Positions 1-6,200 of a stretch of 8,222 bases of DNA are shown here, piece by piece. Within the stretch, counting starts at the first letter, position 1. Each line of letters begins with the position of its first letter. The translations under genes were made by a program, and so were the position numbers. The notes beneath the pieces are model-generated. The model searched no databases. It was not told where the DNA came from and worked only from the letters and a program-made list of their open reading frames with translations. Origin of the DNA: Enterobacteriaceae bacterium UBA2655 (GTDB taxonomy: Bacteria; Pseudomonadota; Gammaproteobacteria; Enterobacterales; Enterobacteriaceae); contig DENB01000096.1 in NCBI GenBank assembly GCA_002359495.1, positions 1 through 8,222 on the forward strand. Reading direction: 5' to 3'.

Positions 1-791
1 GCGGCGACAATGCCGCCGGCGCGGTAGGCGTGGGGATGATTAACCCGGGCCAGGGCATGCTGTCGCTCGGCACCTCCGGCGTCTATTTTCTGGTGAGCGA
101 CGGCTTTCTCAGCAACCCGGAAAGCGCGGTGCACAGTTTTTGCCATGCGCTGCCTGAACGCTGGCATCTGATGTCGGTGATGCTGAGCGCCGCTTCCTGT
201 CTGGACTGGGCGGCGAAGCTCACCGGCTGCGACGACGTGCCGCATCTGCTGGCGGAAGCCGCGCAGGCGGACAGGGAAGCGCCGCCGCTCTGGTTTTTGC
301 CCTATCTTTCCGGCGAACGCACTCCGCACAATAATCCCGACGCGAAAGGGGTATTTTTCGGCTTCACCCACCAGCATGGTCGGCCGGAACTGGCGCAGGC
401 GGTGCTGGAAGGCGTGGGCTACGCGCTGGCGCAGGGGATCGACGCGGTTCACGCCTGCGGCCTGACGGCGCAGAGCATCACCTTGATCGGCGGCGGCGCG
501 CGCAGCCCATACTGGCGCCAGATGCTGGCTGATATCAGCGGGCAAACGCTCGATTACTGCACCGGCGGCGACGTGGGACCGGCTTTAGGCGCGGCGCGAC
601 TGGCGCTGCTGGCGCTACAGCCGGACGCCGCGCCGGAAACCCTGCTGACGACTCCGCCGCTGGAGCAGCGCCATCGGCCCGATCCTGAGCGTTATTTGTA
701 TTATCAGAAACAGCGGGAAATTTTTGCGCGTCTCTGGCAGCAGCTGGCAGGATTGATGACGGAAACAGCCTGTCCTGCATCGTCAGCGTGA
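1..791 (+). CDS. xylB: Xylulokinase, C-terminal part (5' end outside window)
   Basis: Phosphorylates D-xylulose to D-xylulose 5-phosphate with ATP, the second step of xylose use, in the cytoplasm. The reading frame is open from base 3, so about 262 residues are visible, roughly the last 55% of a protein that is 484 residues in E. coli. It starts in the FGGY-kinase stretch GDNAAGAVGVG, followed by the phosphate-loop-like LGTSG, then LPYLSGERTPHNNP, and the nucleotide-binding GGGARSPYWRQMLADISG typical of the second FGGY domain. The C-terminus carries a short extra tail (TETACPASSA) compared with E. coli XylB as I remember it. A GTG at 30 and an ATG at 36 lie inside the conserved domain and are not starts. 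The xylB assignment over other FGGY kinases rests on motif resemblance and on the nearby wecH, its neighbour region in E. coli. Confidence 0.88.
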   Translation, partial: GDNAAGAVGVGMINPGQGMLSLGTSGVYFLVSDGFLSNPESAVHSFCHALPERWHLMSVMLSAASCLDWAAKLTGCDDVPHLLAEAAQADREAPPLWFLPYLSGERTPHNNPDAKGVFFGFTHQHGRPELAQAVLEGVGYALAQGIDAVHACGLTAQSITLIGGGARSPYWRQMLADISGQTLDYCTGGDVGPALGAARLALLALQPDAAPETLLTTPPLEQRHRPDPERYLYYQKQREIFARLWQQLAGLMTETACPASSA

Positions 792-825
792 TGTCCCAAA
801 CTGGCCTTCTTTATGGACGTAAGGC

Positions 826-840
826 ACGCCATGATGGTGT
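826..840. repeat. Small quasi-palindrome upstream of the hydrolase gene
   Basis: ACGCCAT-G-ATGGTGT forms an interrupted palindrome with one G/T mismatch in 7-base arms. It lies 27 bases before the ATG of the cysteine hydrolase, in the only non-coding DNA ahead of the hydrolase/GlxA pair, so it could be an operator for the GlxA-type regulator. A chance match of this size is quite possible. I found no convincing -35/-10 pair or terminator between 792 and 867. Confidence 0.2.
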
Positions 841-867
841 TACATCTATTCCATAAGGAGTCCCAAA

Positions 868-1422
868 ATGGCAAATTCAGCGTTGCTGGTTATCGATGTT
901 CAACAATCCTTCTTTCATCGTGAGTACTGGCAGGAACAAGACTATTCGCGATTTAAACAGAACATCAGCCGGCTGATCGCGGGTTGTCAGCAGCAGGGCG
1001 TGTCGGTGGTGGATGTCTTGCATGTCGAGAAGGAAGGTCCTTTTTCTCTCGCCTCAGGTCTGGTGGCGCGCATGCCGTTTCTGAACCATCAGGCGGCGCA
1101 CAGCGTGCATAAGCATGTGCATAACGCGTTGACCGAATCGGGCCTGCTCGCCTGGCTGGAGGATCGGCAGATAACGGAACTGATCGTCAGCGGCATTCGC
1201 ACCGAACAGTGCTGTGAAACCACGACGCGCGTCGCGTCCGATCTGGGCTTCAACGTGACTTTCGTCAGCGAAGCGACGATGACTTTCCCGATAACCTACG
1301 GCGGCGTTACGCTAAGCAGCGCGGATCTGCGTCACCGCACCGAAACCGTACTGGCTAATCGCTTCGCGACGATTAAGAGTGTGGATGAGTGCTTACAGGC
1401 GCTGACAGCCATGGCCGTTTGA
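868..1422 (+). CDS. Isochorismatase-family cysteine hydrolase
   Basis: A 184-residue cytoplasmic hydrolase of the isochorismatase fold, the family's usual size. Members cleave isochorismate, nicotinamide, N-carbamoyl compounds or other amides through a Cys-Asp-Lys triad. The visible triad is Asp10 in ALLVIDVQ, Lys82 in VHKHVHNA, and Cys115 in SGIRTEQCCETT, which fits the G-x-x-T-x-x-C-x-x-x-T signature; Cys116 beside it is not expected to be the nucleophile. The ATG at 868 has a strong Shine-Dalgarno (AAGGAG, 855-860) 7 bases upstream. Its stop is 21 bases before the GlxA-type regulator on the same strand, so the two are probably co-transcribed. Pairs of this kind usually act on small amides or nitriles, with the regulator sensing the substrate, but nothing here identifies the compound. 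E. coli has yiaB/yiaA at this position instead. Family is secure; substrate is unknown. Confidence 0.85.
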   Translation: MANSALLVIDVQQSFFHREYWQEQDYSRFKQNISRLIAGCQQQGVSVVDVLHVEKEGPFSLASGLVARMPFLNHQAAHSVHKHVHNALTESGLLAWLEDRQITELIVSGIRTEQCCETTTRVASDLGFNVTFVSEATMTFPITYGGVTLSSADLRHRTETVLANRFATIKSVDECLQALTAMAV

Positions 1423-1443
1423 CAACTTATTGAGGAGAGCGAG

Positions 1444-2376
1444 ATGGCGCAGGAGGTTTGGTTTTTGACGCTGCCGGGTGTAATGGCGCTGGATCTGACC
1501 GGACCGGCGGAAACGCTGAAGCTGGCCGGGGATATGTTTCGCCTGCGCTATACTGGCCCGCAGGCCAGCGTAATCAGCTCGACCGACATGACCATCGGCG
1601 CCATCGAGCCGCTGCCGGAGACGTTGCCGGCAGGCAGTCTGCTGGTGGTGCCCGGCGTACATGATTCCCGCGTTTGCTATGACACGCCGCAGGCGGAAAC
1701 GGCGCGGCGCTGGCTGCGGCGTTTGCAGCCGCTGATCCACGCACAGCAGATCACGCTGATTTGCGTCTGTTCCGGCGCGCTGCTCGCAGCCCGCGCCGAT
1801 CTGCTCGACGGCGTGCAGTGCACCACCCATCACGAAGTGCTGGCGCGTCTGAAGGCGGCCGCGCCCGCCGCGCTGGTGAAAGAGAACCGCGTATTTGTCG
1901 AAGATCGCGGCATCTGGACCAGCGCGGGCATTACGGCGGGCATCGATTTGTCGCTGCATCTGATTAACCGGCTGTGCGGCGCGCAGAAGGCGCTTGAAGT
2001 GGCGCGGGAGATGGTGGTCTGGTTTCGCCGTTCCGGCGACGATCCGCAGCTTTCGCCCTGGCTGCGCTATCGAAACCATCTGCATCCGGCTATCCATCGC
2101 GCCCAGGATGCGATGATCGCCCAGCCGGAAAATAGCTGGTCGCTGGCGGATCTCGCCGGTCGCGTGCACGTCAGCCCGCGCCATCTGGCCCGGCTGTTCC
2201 GTCAGTACCTTGGCGTCAGCGTGCGCGAATACCATGAACAGCCGCGGCTCGGCATTGCGCGCCAGCGGCTACAACAGGGCGAAGGCGCGGAAAAAGCGGC
2301 GCTGGCGGCGGGGTTTTCCTCTGCGCGCCAGTTCCGGCGCGCCCGCCAGCGCCAGAAAGATCAGCTCACCAGATGA
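1444..2376 (+). CDS. GlxA-family transcriptional regulator (DJ-1/PfpI domain + AraC HTH)
   Basis: A 310-residue DNA-binding regulator of the GlxA/FtrA architecture. Residues about 4-190 form a DJ-1/PfpI (class I amidotransferase-like) sensor domain: [17 protein letters not shown] at the start, a nucleophile-elbow Cys109 in [15 protein letters not shown] at 128-130 and [12 protein letters not shown] at 158-169. Residues about 215-310 form the AraC-type [24 protein letters not shown], then [16 protein letters not shown]. The ATG at 1444 follows GAGGAG (1432-1437) with a 6-base gap. Its hydrolase neighbour ends 21 bases upstream, suggesting that it controls that enzyme's expression. The C-terminus is short: the FGxSPxxYR stretch that normally follows FRRA is missing, replaced by [10 protein letters not shown]. 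The last 16 bases overlap the 3' end of convergent wecH. The sensor domain probably binds a ligand and is not catalytic, as in other GlxA proteins. Confidence 0.85.
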   Translation: MAQEVWFLTLPGVMALDLTGPAETLKLAGDMFRLRYTGPQASVISSTDMTIGAIEPLPETLPAGSLLVVPGVHDSRVCYDTPQAETARRWLRRLQPLIHAQQITLICVCSGALLAARADLLDGVQCTTHHEVLARLKAAAPAALVKENRVFVEDRGIWTSAGITAGIDLSLHLINRLCGAQKALEVAREMVVWFRRSGDDPQLSPWLRYRNHLHPAIHRAQDAMIAQPENSWSLADLAGRVHVSPRHLARLFRQYLGVSVREYHEQPRLGIARQRLQQGEGAEKAALAAGFSSARQFRRARQRQKDQLTR

Positions 2377-3356
2377 CGTTTATCTACGCGCTGCACCAGC
2401 ATCGCCAGCAATACGCTGCCGCCTAAGGTCACGCCGAATACCCAGGGAATATCGAGCAGCGGCTGCGCCATATCGTCCAGATGGCGGGTGCGTAAAAAAT
2501 GGATAAACAGCGCATGAAAGCCGTAAATCGGTAATGAATAGCGGGAAAGGTTCGCCAGTACCGGCAGCGGTCGCTGATTCAGACAGTTTTTAAACAGCAA
2601 CAGCAGGCTGATGGCGGCAATAAAGACCAGCGGACCGCAATAAAGATACCAGGTATCGGCAAAAGCGCCGTGTGAGAGTCGCGCCTGCTTCGTTCCCAGC
2701 GCGATGCCCGCTACGCAGGCGACGAAAGCCGCGGCCGCCAGCGGCGTTACGCCCCGCCTTTGTGTCTCCATGGTGCCGATGGCGCGTCCCAGCAGCGCAT
2801 AGAGCACATAATAAAAGCTGTCGCCGCTAACGTAGAGATTGACCGGCAGCCAGTGAAACGGGCCGAAAGATTGACTGACCGTATTGGGATTCGCCAGCAC
2901 CGCCAGTACCAGCACCAGGATTGCCGTATAACGCGCGCTGACCGCTTTTACCTGAATCAGCGGCGAAAGCAGATAGATGCCGATAATGGCGAAGAAAAAC
3001 CACAGATGATAGAACACCGGCTTTTGCAGCAGCTTCAGCAGCGATCGCCCTTCGCTGATCGGCGTCAGCCAGGCGATATAAGCCAGCGACACGGCGCTGT
3101 AAAACAGCAGGCAGAGCACGATGCGCAGAAAATGACGTCCCTGCGCGCTACGTTCGCCAAAGAACAAATAGCCGGAAATCATGAAAAACAGCGGCACACA
3201 GACGCGCGACGCTGAGTTGAGCAGGTTGGCCAAATCCCAGTGGAGGCCGCTGACCGCTGCCGGGCCGGTGATATACCAGGTGGTGGTGTGGATCATAATC
3301 ACCATCAGACAGGCGACGGCGCGTAGGTTATCGATCCAGCTTATTTTTTGCGGCAT
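2361..3356 (-). CDS. wecH: WecH-like O-acetyltransferase (acyltransferase 3 family)
   Basis: An integral inner-membrane acyltransferase-3 protein that, in E. coli, adds O-acetyl groups to the GlcNAc residues of enterobacterial common antigen. It has 331 residues, the length I recall for E. coli WecH (YiaH), and shares its landmarks: [20 protein letters not shown] at the N-terminus with the conserved Arg12 and His23 of the family, [19 protein letters not shown] (51-69), [14 protein letters not shown] (111-124), [11 protein letters not shown] (232-242), and a C-terminus ending LVS. About ten hydrophobic segments run through it. The start codon (complement of 3354-3356) follows a GGGGAAG-type ribosome site. 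It points away from xylB as in E. coli, but two different genes replace yiaAB between them. Its 3' end overlaps the GlxA-type gene by 16 bases, leaving no room for a terminator between them. Confidence 0.9.
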   Translation of the reverse strand: MPQKISWIDNLRAVACLMVIMIHTTTWYITGPAAVSGLHWDLANLLNSASRVCVPLFFMISGYLFFGERSAQGRHFLRIVLCLLFYSAVSLAYIAWLTPISEGRSLLKLLQKPVFYHLWFFFAIIGIYLLSPLIQVKAVSARYTAILVLVLAVLANPNTVSQSFGPFHWLPVNLYVSGDSFYYVLYALLGRAIGTMETQRRGVTPLAAAAFVACVAGIALGTKQARLSHGAFADTWYLYCGPLVFIAAISLLLLFKNCLNQRPLPVLANLSRYSLPIYGFHALFIHFLRTRHLDDMAQPLLDIPWVFGVTLGGSVLLAMLVQRVDKRHLVS

Positions 3357-3524
3357 GACTTCCCCGTGGCGTTATGCGTTCAGGGAAAAAAGGGTAGTCA
3401 GTCAGCACAGCGTCAACAACCCCTTGGCTCAGAAAAAGCTCTTTCGTCGAGGCCAGGGTTTTGACTGTATTTGATTTAATCGCGCTGTGAACGCAAAAAT
3501 TCAAAGCGGACTGTGATAAATTGG

Positions 3525-3553
3525 TTAGCTTTAAAGCTAATTTAGCATATAAG
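3525..3553 (+). promoter_or_regulatory. Possible promoter of the toxin-antitoxin operon
   Basis: TTAGCT (3525-3530, a weak -35) and TATAAG (3548-3553, a good -10, five of six consensus bases) are separated by 17 bases, upstream of the toxin start and inside AT-rich DNA. Both elements overlap the first two operator-like palindromes, so a repressor bound there would block RNA polymerase. The -35 matches consensus at only three positions, and TATGTT at 3555-3560 is an alternative -10. Confidence 0.35.
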
Positions 3554-3573
3554 CTATGTTAGCCTTAATGCTA
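3526..3573. promoter_or_regulatory. Three tandem TAGC-N6-GCTA operator-like palindromes
   Basis: Three 14-base units of the form TAGC-N6-GCTA lie at 3526-3539 (TAGCTTTAAAGCTA), 3543-3556 (TAGCATATAAGCTA) and 3560-3573 (TAGCCTTAATGCTA). They start exactly 17 bases apart. The first is a perfect palindrome that extends to 16 bases (3525-3540). They sit between wecH and the toxin start, cover the best promoter candidate, and end 25 bases before the toxin codon. XRE antitoxins typically bind such palindromes in their own promoter, alone or with the toxin, so this is most likely the autoregulatory operator. The repeats are seen directly; the binding protein is inferred. Confidence 0.75.
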
Positions 3574-3598
3574 CTACTCACATCAGGGAGAGATAACC

Positions 3599-3910
3599 TT
3601 GTTTAAGGTTAAATTGCACCATGAAGCGGAAACAGAACTGCTTAATCTTCCCGCTTTAGTGTCAGCAAAAATGGTAAGGATGCTGGAAAAGCTGGAGATT
3701 AATCCTCAAGCATTAAGAGAGCCGTACTGCAAACCCATCGGGAACGGCATGTTTGAAGTCAGAACGATGGGGAGCGATATAGCCAGAGGCCTGTGGGTTT
3801 ACCAAACAGGCAATCAAATTTTTGTTTTAAGTATCTTTATAAAGAAGACTTCGAAGACGCCACGTCCTGAAATTGAATTGGCCTGGCGCCGGATAAAGGA
3901 GATGTTATGA
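3599..3910 (+). CDS. HigB/Gp49-like type II toxin (RelE superfamily)
   Basis: A 103-residue basic protein of the phage-derived Gp49-like/HigB group within the RelE superfamily; relatives are ribosome-dependent mRNA endonucleases that stop growth when not neutralised. The family core is clear: GNGMFEVRTMGSDIARGLWVY (48-68, with Glu53, Arg55 and Arg63), then hydrophobic QIFVLSIFIKKTSKTPRPEI with Lys82-Lys83, and the closing helix LAWRRIKEML. The start is TTG at 3599, chosen because GGGAGAG (3586-3592) lies 6 bases upstream and the first in-frame ATG is at residue 25, inside the domain. Its TGA overlaps the antitoxin ATG by four bases (ATGA), so the two are translationally coupled. Toxin-before-antitoxin order matches HigBA systems. 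Base composition is about 40% GC over 3601-3720, far below the flanking genes, suggesting acquisition. Toxicity is inferred. Confidence 0.85.
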   Translation: MFKVKLHHEAETELLNLPALVSAKMVRMLEKLEINPQALREPYCKPIGNGMFEVRTMGSDIARGLWVYQTGNQIFVLSIFIKKTSKTPRPEIELAWRRIKEML

Positions 3911-4185
3911 AATACAAGACTCTCGCGGAAGTGAAAGCAAACCTGATGGAGTCACAGGAATTTCGTTCCGCCTATGAAGCGGAACTCCGTAAAGAACGCC
4001 TTCAGGCGCTTTTAATGGAGTGGCGACACCATGCCGGGATAACCAGCGCACAGGTCGCTGAGCGTATGGGTGTTAAGCCGCCCACGGTTTCACGCATGGA
4101 AAAAAACATCGCATCGGCTAGCTTAGAAACCCTGGCCCGCTATGCAAAAGCCTGTGGCGTAGATTCAGCCACCCTTATTTTTTGA
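3907..4185 (+). CDS. XRE-family antitoxin (HigA-like)
   Basis: A 92-residue helix-turn-helix protein that should bind and neutralise the toxin and repress the shared promoter. Residues 1-33 form a charged helical segment (EVKANLMESQEFRSAYEAEL), a plausible toxin-binding arm. Residues about 34-90 are a Cro/CI-type HTH: QALLMEWRHHAGITSAQVAERMGVKPPTVSRMEKN, with the recognition helix around 58-66, followed by SLETLARYAKACG. The start ATG overlaps the toxin stop, with AAGGAG (3896-3901) 5 bases upstream inside the toxin gene. It most likely recognises the three TAGC-N6-GCTA palindromes ahead of the operon. The arrangement resembles HigBA; the symbol is left empty because several related families share this layout. 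Confidence 0.85.
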   Translation: MKYKTLAEVKANLMESQEFRSAYEAELRKERLQALLMEWRHHAGITSAQVAERMGVKPPTVSRMEKNIASASLETLARYAKACGVDSATLIF

Positions 4186-4242
4186 TGGCTTAGCGGCCAC
4201 AGGCGCTGTTCTTTACACAGCAGATAAACAAGCGTCTGTGGC
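4150..4242. repeat. Inverted repeats with three copies of a CTGTGGC element
   Basis: GCCACAGGCGCT (4196-4207) and AGCGTCTGTGGC (4231-4242) are inverted 12-base arms with one G/T mismatch around a 23-base spacer. They lie between the antitoxin stop and the end of the convergent enolase-superfamily gene. GCCACAGGC (4196-4204) is also a perfect 9-base inverted match to GCCTGTGGC (4150-4158) within the antitoxin gene, so two alternative hairpins are possible. No T-run follows either, so it is not a classic intrinsic terminator; it might still end or protect the convergent transcripts, or mark a module boundary. Confidence 0.4.
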
Positions 4243-4255
4243 GCGGCAAAACCAC

Positions 4256-5371
4256 TCACTCTCTGACAAGAAACTTCTCAATCACCGCCTCGTTCGGCGT
4301 GACGCCCAGGCCCGGCTCCGACGGCAGCCAGGCGTAACCCTCAGCAATGCGAACCGGATTTTGCGCCAGCGAACGGCTGATTTCGCCCGGTTCGAAGCAG
4401 TATTCCATCACCAGCGCATTTTCGATGGCGCAGAGGAAGTGCAACGAGGCGGCGGTATTGATATCGGTGGTGAAATTGTGATTGCACACTTTGCGGCCGC
4501 GGCTGTGAGCGTAGCTGGCGATCTCCATCGCCTGGGTAAAGCCGGTGCGCGTCAAATCGATCTGCACGATATCGATTCCGCCTTCATCGATCAGCCGCTG
4601 GAAGCCGACCACCGAACACTCCTGCTCGCCCGCGGCGATATGCTGCTGACAGGCGGCGGAAACCTGACCGTAGCCAGCGTAGTTATCGGGATGCAGCGGC
4701 TCTTCAATCCAGAACAGATTCAGATGCTCATAACGTTGGCTGCGGCGAATCGTGGTTTTCGCATCCCAGACGTGGCCGACATCCAGCATTAAATCGATCT
4801 TGTCGCCCATCGCGCGGCGCAGTGCTTCCAGATAGCGCAGGTCCTGCGCCTCGTCGGTGCCGAAAGGCTCCCAGCCGAACTTCACGCCGGTGTGTCCGGT
4901 GTCGATGGCATGACGCGCGCGCGCCACCGTTTCCTCTACGCTGAACTGGAACATATTGGAGGAGTAGACGCGCATTTTATCGCGCAGCGCGCCGCCTAAC
5001 AGCTCGACGATCGGTTTGCCGAACGCTTTTCCTTTGATATCCCACAGCGCGATATCGATACCCGCCATCGCCTGCAGGACCGCGCCGCTGCGGCCGTAAT
5101 AGATGGTGGCGCGATGCATTTTCTTCCACAGCCGGCTGGTTTCCAGCGGATTTTCGCCTATCAGCAGCGATTTCAGGCCGGTCACCATGGTGTGAGAATA
5201 AGGCGCTTCGATAATCGCTTTCGTCACGTAGGGGCTGCCGTCCACTTCTCCCCAGCCGACAATACCGGCATCGGTGCTGATTTTGATCAGCAGCGCGTCC
5301 TGAGAACTGTCGGTGCGCTGTTCTATCACGGGAAGCCGCAGGTAAAAAGCTTCTACGTTAGTGATTTTCAT
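4256..5371 (-). CDS. Mandelate racemase/muconate lactonizing-like enolase-superfamily enzyme
   Basis: A 371-residue, Mg2+-dependent enzyme of the enolase superfamily, which abstracts the proton alpha to a carboxylate and then racemises or dehydrates the substrate. The N-terminal capping domain (about 1-120) is followed by the barrel. Metal ligands are Asp197 (MLDVGHVW), Glu223 (FWIEEP) and Glu249 (AAGEQE), spaced 26 and 26 residues exactly as in mandelate racemase (195/221/247). A catalytic His-Asp dyad is plausible at His298 (VCNHNF) with Asp272 (VQIDLTRTG). The usual KxK motif reads Lys164-Phe-Gly166 (GVKFGWEPFG), so the second lysine is missing. The histidine dyad favours the mandelate racemase branch (acid-sugar dehydratases, racemases) over the muconate-lactonizing branch. 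It is the last gene of the minus-strand operon, 36 bases after the GntR gene, with an AGGA ribosome site. Substrate unknown. Confidence 0.85.
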   Translation of the reverse strand: MKITNVEAFYLRLPVIEQRTDSSQDALLIKISTDAGIVGWGEVDGSPYVTKAIIEAPYSHTMVTGLKSLLIGENPLETSRLWKKMHRATIYYGRSGAVLQAMAGIDIALWDIKGKAFGKPIVELLGGALRDKMRVYSSNMFQFSVEETVARARHAIDTGHTGVKFGWEPFGTDEAQDLRYLEALRRAMGDKIDLMLDVGHVWDAKTTIRRSQRYEHLNLFWIEEPLHPDNYAGYGQVSAACQQHIAAGEQECSVVGFQRLIDEGGIDIVQIDLTRTGFTQAMEIASYAHSRGRKVCNHNFTTDINTAASLHFLCAIENALVMEYCFEPGEISRSLAQNPVRIAEGYAWLPSEPGLGVTPNEAVIEKFLVRE

Positions 5372-5407
5372 TAGGGTTTTCCTGGTGTTAAAGGCTTATC
5401 AACAGCG

Positions 5408-6103
5408 TCAGTCGGCGGAGGAGCGTTGCCGACGGCGCTGCGCAATGATGGTTTCGTAATCCACATCCAGAACCTGAATACGGATATGCTGCTCGATTTC
5501 GTCGGAAATTTTGGCGATATCGCCTTCGGCAAAAACGTTGATCAGCTTCTGATGTTCTTCAATGATGGCGCTCATCGACTTGCCCATGGTGGAAAGACCG
5601 AAAATCACCGTGAGCTGACGGGCGATCGACTCCCACAGATTGCTGAGCACCGGGTTATGGGCGAAGCCGCACAGCGTGCGATGGAAGGCGGTATCCGCCG
5701 AGGCGAAGCCGTAAACATCGTCGCGCTGCATCATGTTCTGCATGTCGGCGACCGCCTGATAGAGCGTCGTCAGCTGCGGCGCGCCGTTTCTGCCCGCTTC
5801 GATAGCGCGACGGCAGGCCAATGTTTCCAGCGGAATACGCACGTCGATAATCTGTTCCAGTCGTTGATGGGAGATCTCCATCAGGCGGATCCCTTTATAA
5901 GGTTCGCTGGTGACGATGCCCTGACTTTCCAGAATGCGCAGCGCTTCCCGGATCGGAACGCGGCTCATGCCGAGACGCGCCACCAGATCAGGTTCCGCAA
6001 TGCGATCGCCGGGCAGGATCAGCCCGCGCGAGGCGGCGGCGAGAATGGCGTCCACCGCGCGATCCACCAGCGTGCGCGGCCGGACAGCGACGCCTTCCCG
6101 CAT
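5408..6103 (-). CDS. GntR-family regulator with FCD domain
   Basis: A ligand-responsive repressor of the FadR/FCD branch of GntR, 231 residues from the start chosen here. A winged HTH comes first (about 12-77: LVDRAVDAILAAASRGLILPGDRI, then LVARLGMSRVPIREALRILESQGIV). An all-helical FCD effector domain follows. Its usual metal-binding set is visible as Asp137 and His141 (DTAFHRTL), His184 (EEHQKL) and His206 (EQHIR), so the effector is probably a small carboxylate seen through a metal. The start at 6103 has a perfect AGGAGG 8 bases upstream and puts the HTH at the usual distance from the N-terminus. An in-frame ATG at 6187, with a weaker AGGA site and 13 bases after the amidohydrolase stop, would add 28 residues and cannot be excluded. 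It lies inside the catabolic operon and most likely controls it. Confidence 0.87.
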   Translation of the reverse strand: MREGVAVRPRTLVDRAVDAILAAASRGLILPGDRIAEPDLVARLGMSRVPIREALRILESQGIVTSEPYKGIRLMEISHQRLEQIIDVRIPLETLACRRAIEAGRNGAPQLTTLYQAVADMQNMMQRDDVYGFASADTAFHRTLCGFAHNPVLSNLWESIARQLTVIFGLSTMGKSMSAIIEEHQKLINVFAEGDIAKISDEIEQHIRIQVLDVDYETIIAQRRRQRSSAD

Positions 6104-6111
6104 CGCGTTAT

Positions 6112-6117
6112 CCTCCT
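6112..6117 (-). promoter_or_regulatory. Strong ribosome binding site deciding the GntR start
   Basis: On the minus strand this reads AGGAGG, a full anti-16S match, with an 8-base spacer to the ATG at 6103-6101. It lies inside the longer reading frame that opens at 6187, and is the main reason for preferring the shorter protein. Confidence 0.6.
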
Positions 6118-6200
6118 GCGAAGGCGGCGCGCTGACGCTTCTCTTGTTGCCTGCGCGGCCCGCCAGCGTTGTCGACTTTCCTGCCATGTTGTTGTCCTGG

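Noticed and set aside
1393..2235. Long minus-strand open frame of 280 codons antisense to the GlxA-type gene
   Set aside because: It mirrors a clear plus-strand protein with recognisable domains; its own translation is rich in Arg, Gln and His with no family motif, typical of a GC-rich shadow frame.
3461..3489. TTGACT at 3461-3466 as the -35 box of the toxin operon
   Set aside because: No acceptable -10 lies 16-18 bases downstream, and the site is over 130 bases before the toxin start.
4196..4242. Intrinsic terminator for the toxin-antitoxin operon or the convergent operon
   Set aside because: The inverted repeat has a 23-base loop and no T-run after either arm, so it is listed only as a repeat.
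4238..4792. Plus-strand open frame of 184 codons antisense to the enolase-superfamily gene
   Set aside because: The opposite strand encodes an intact enzyme with correctly spaced metal ligands; this frame has no motif and no ribosome site of note.
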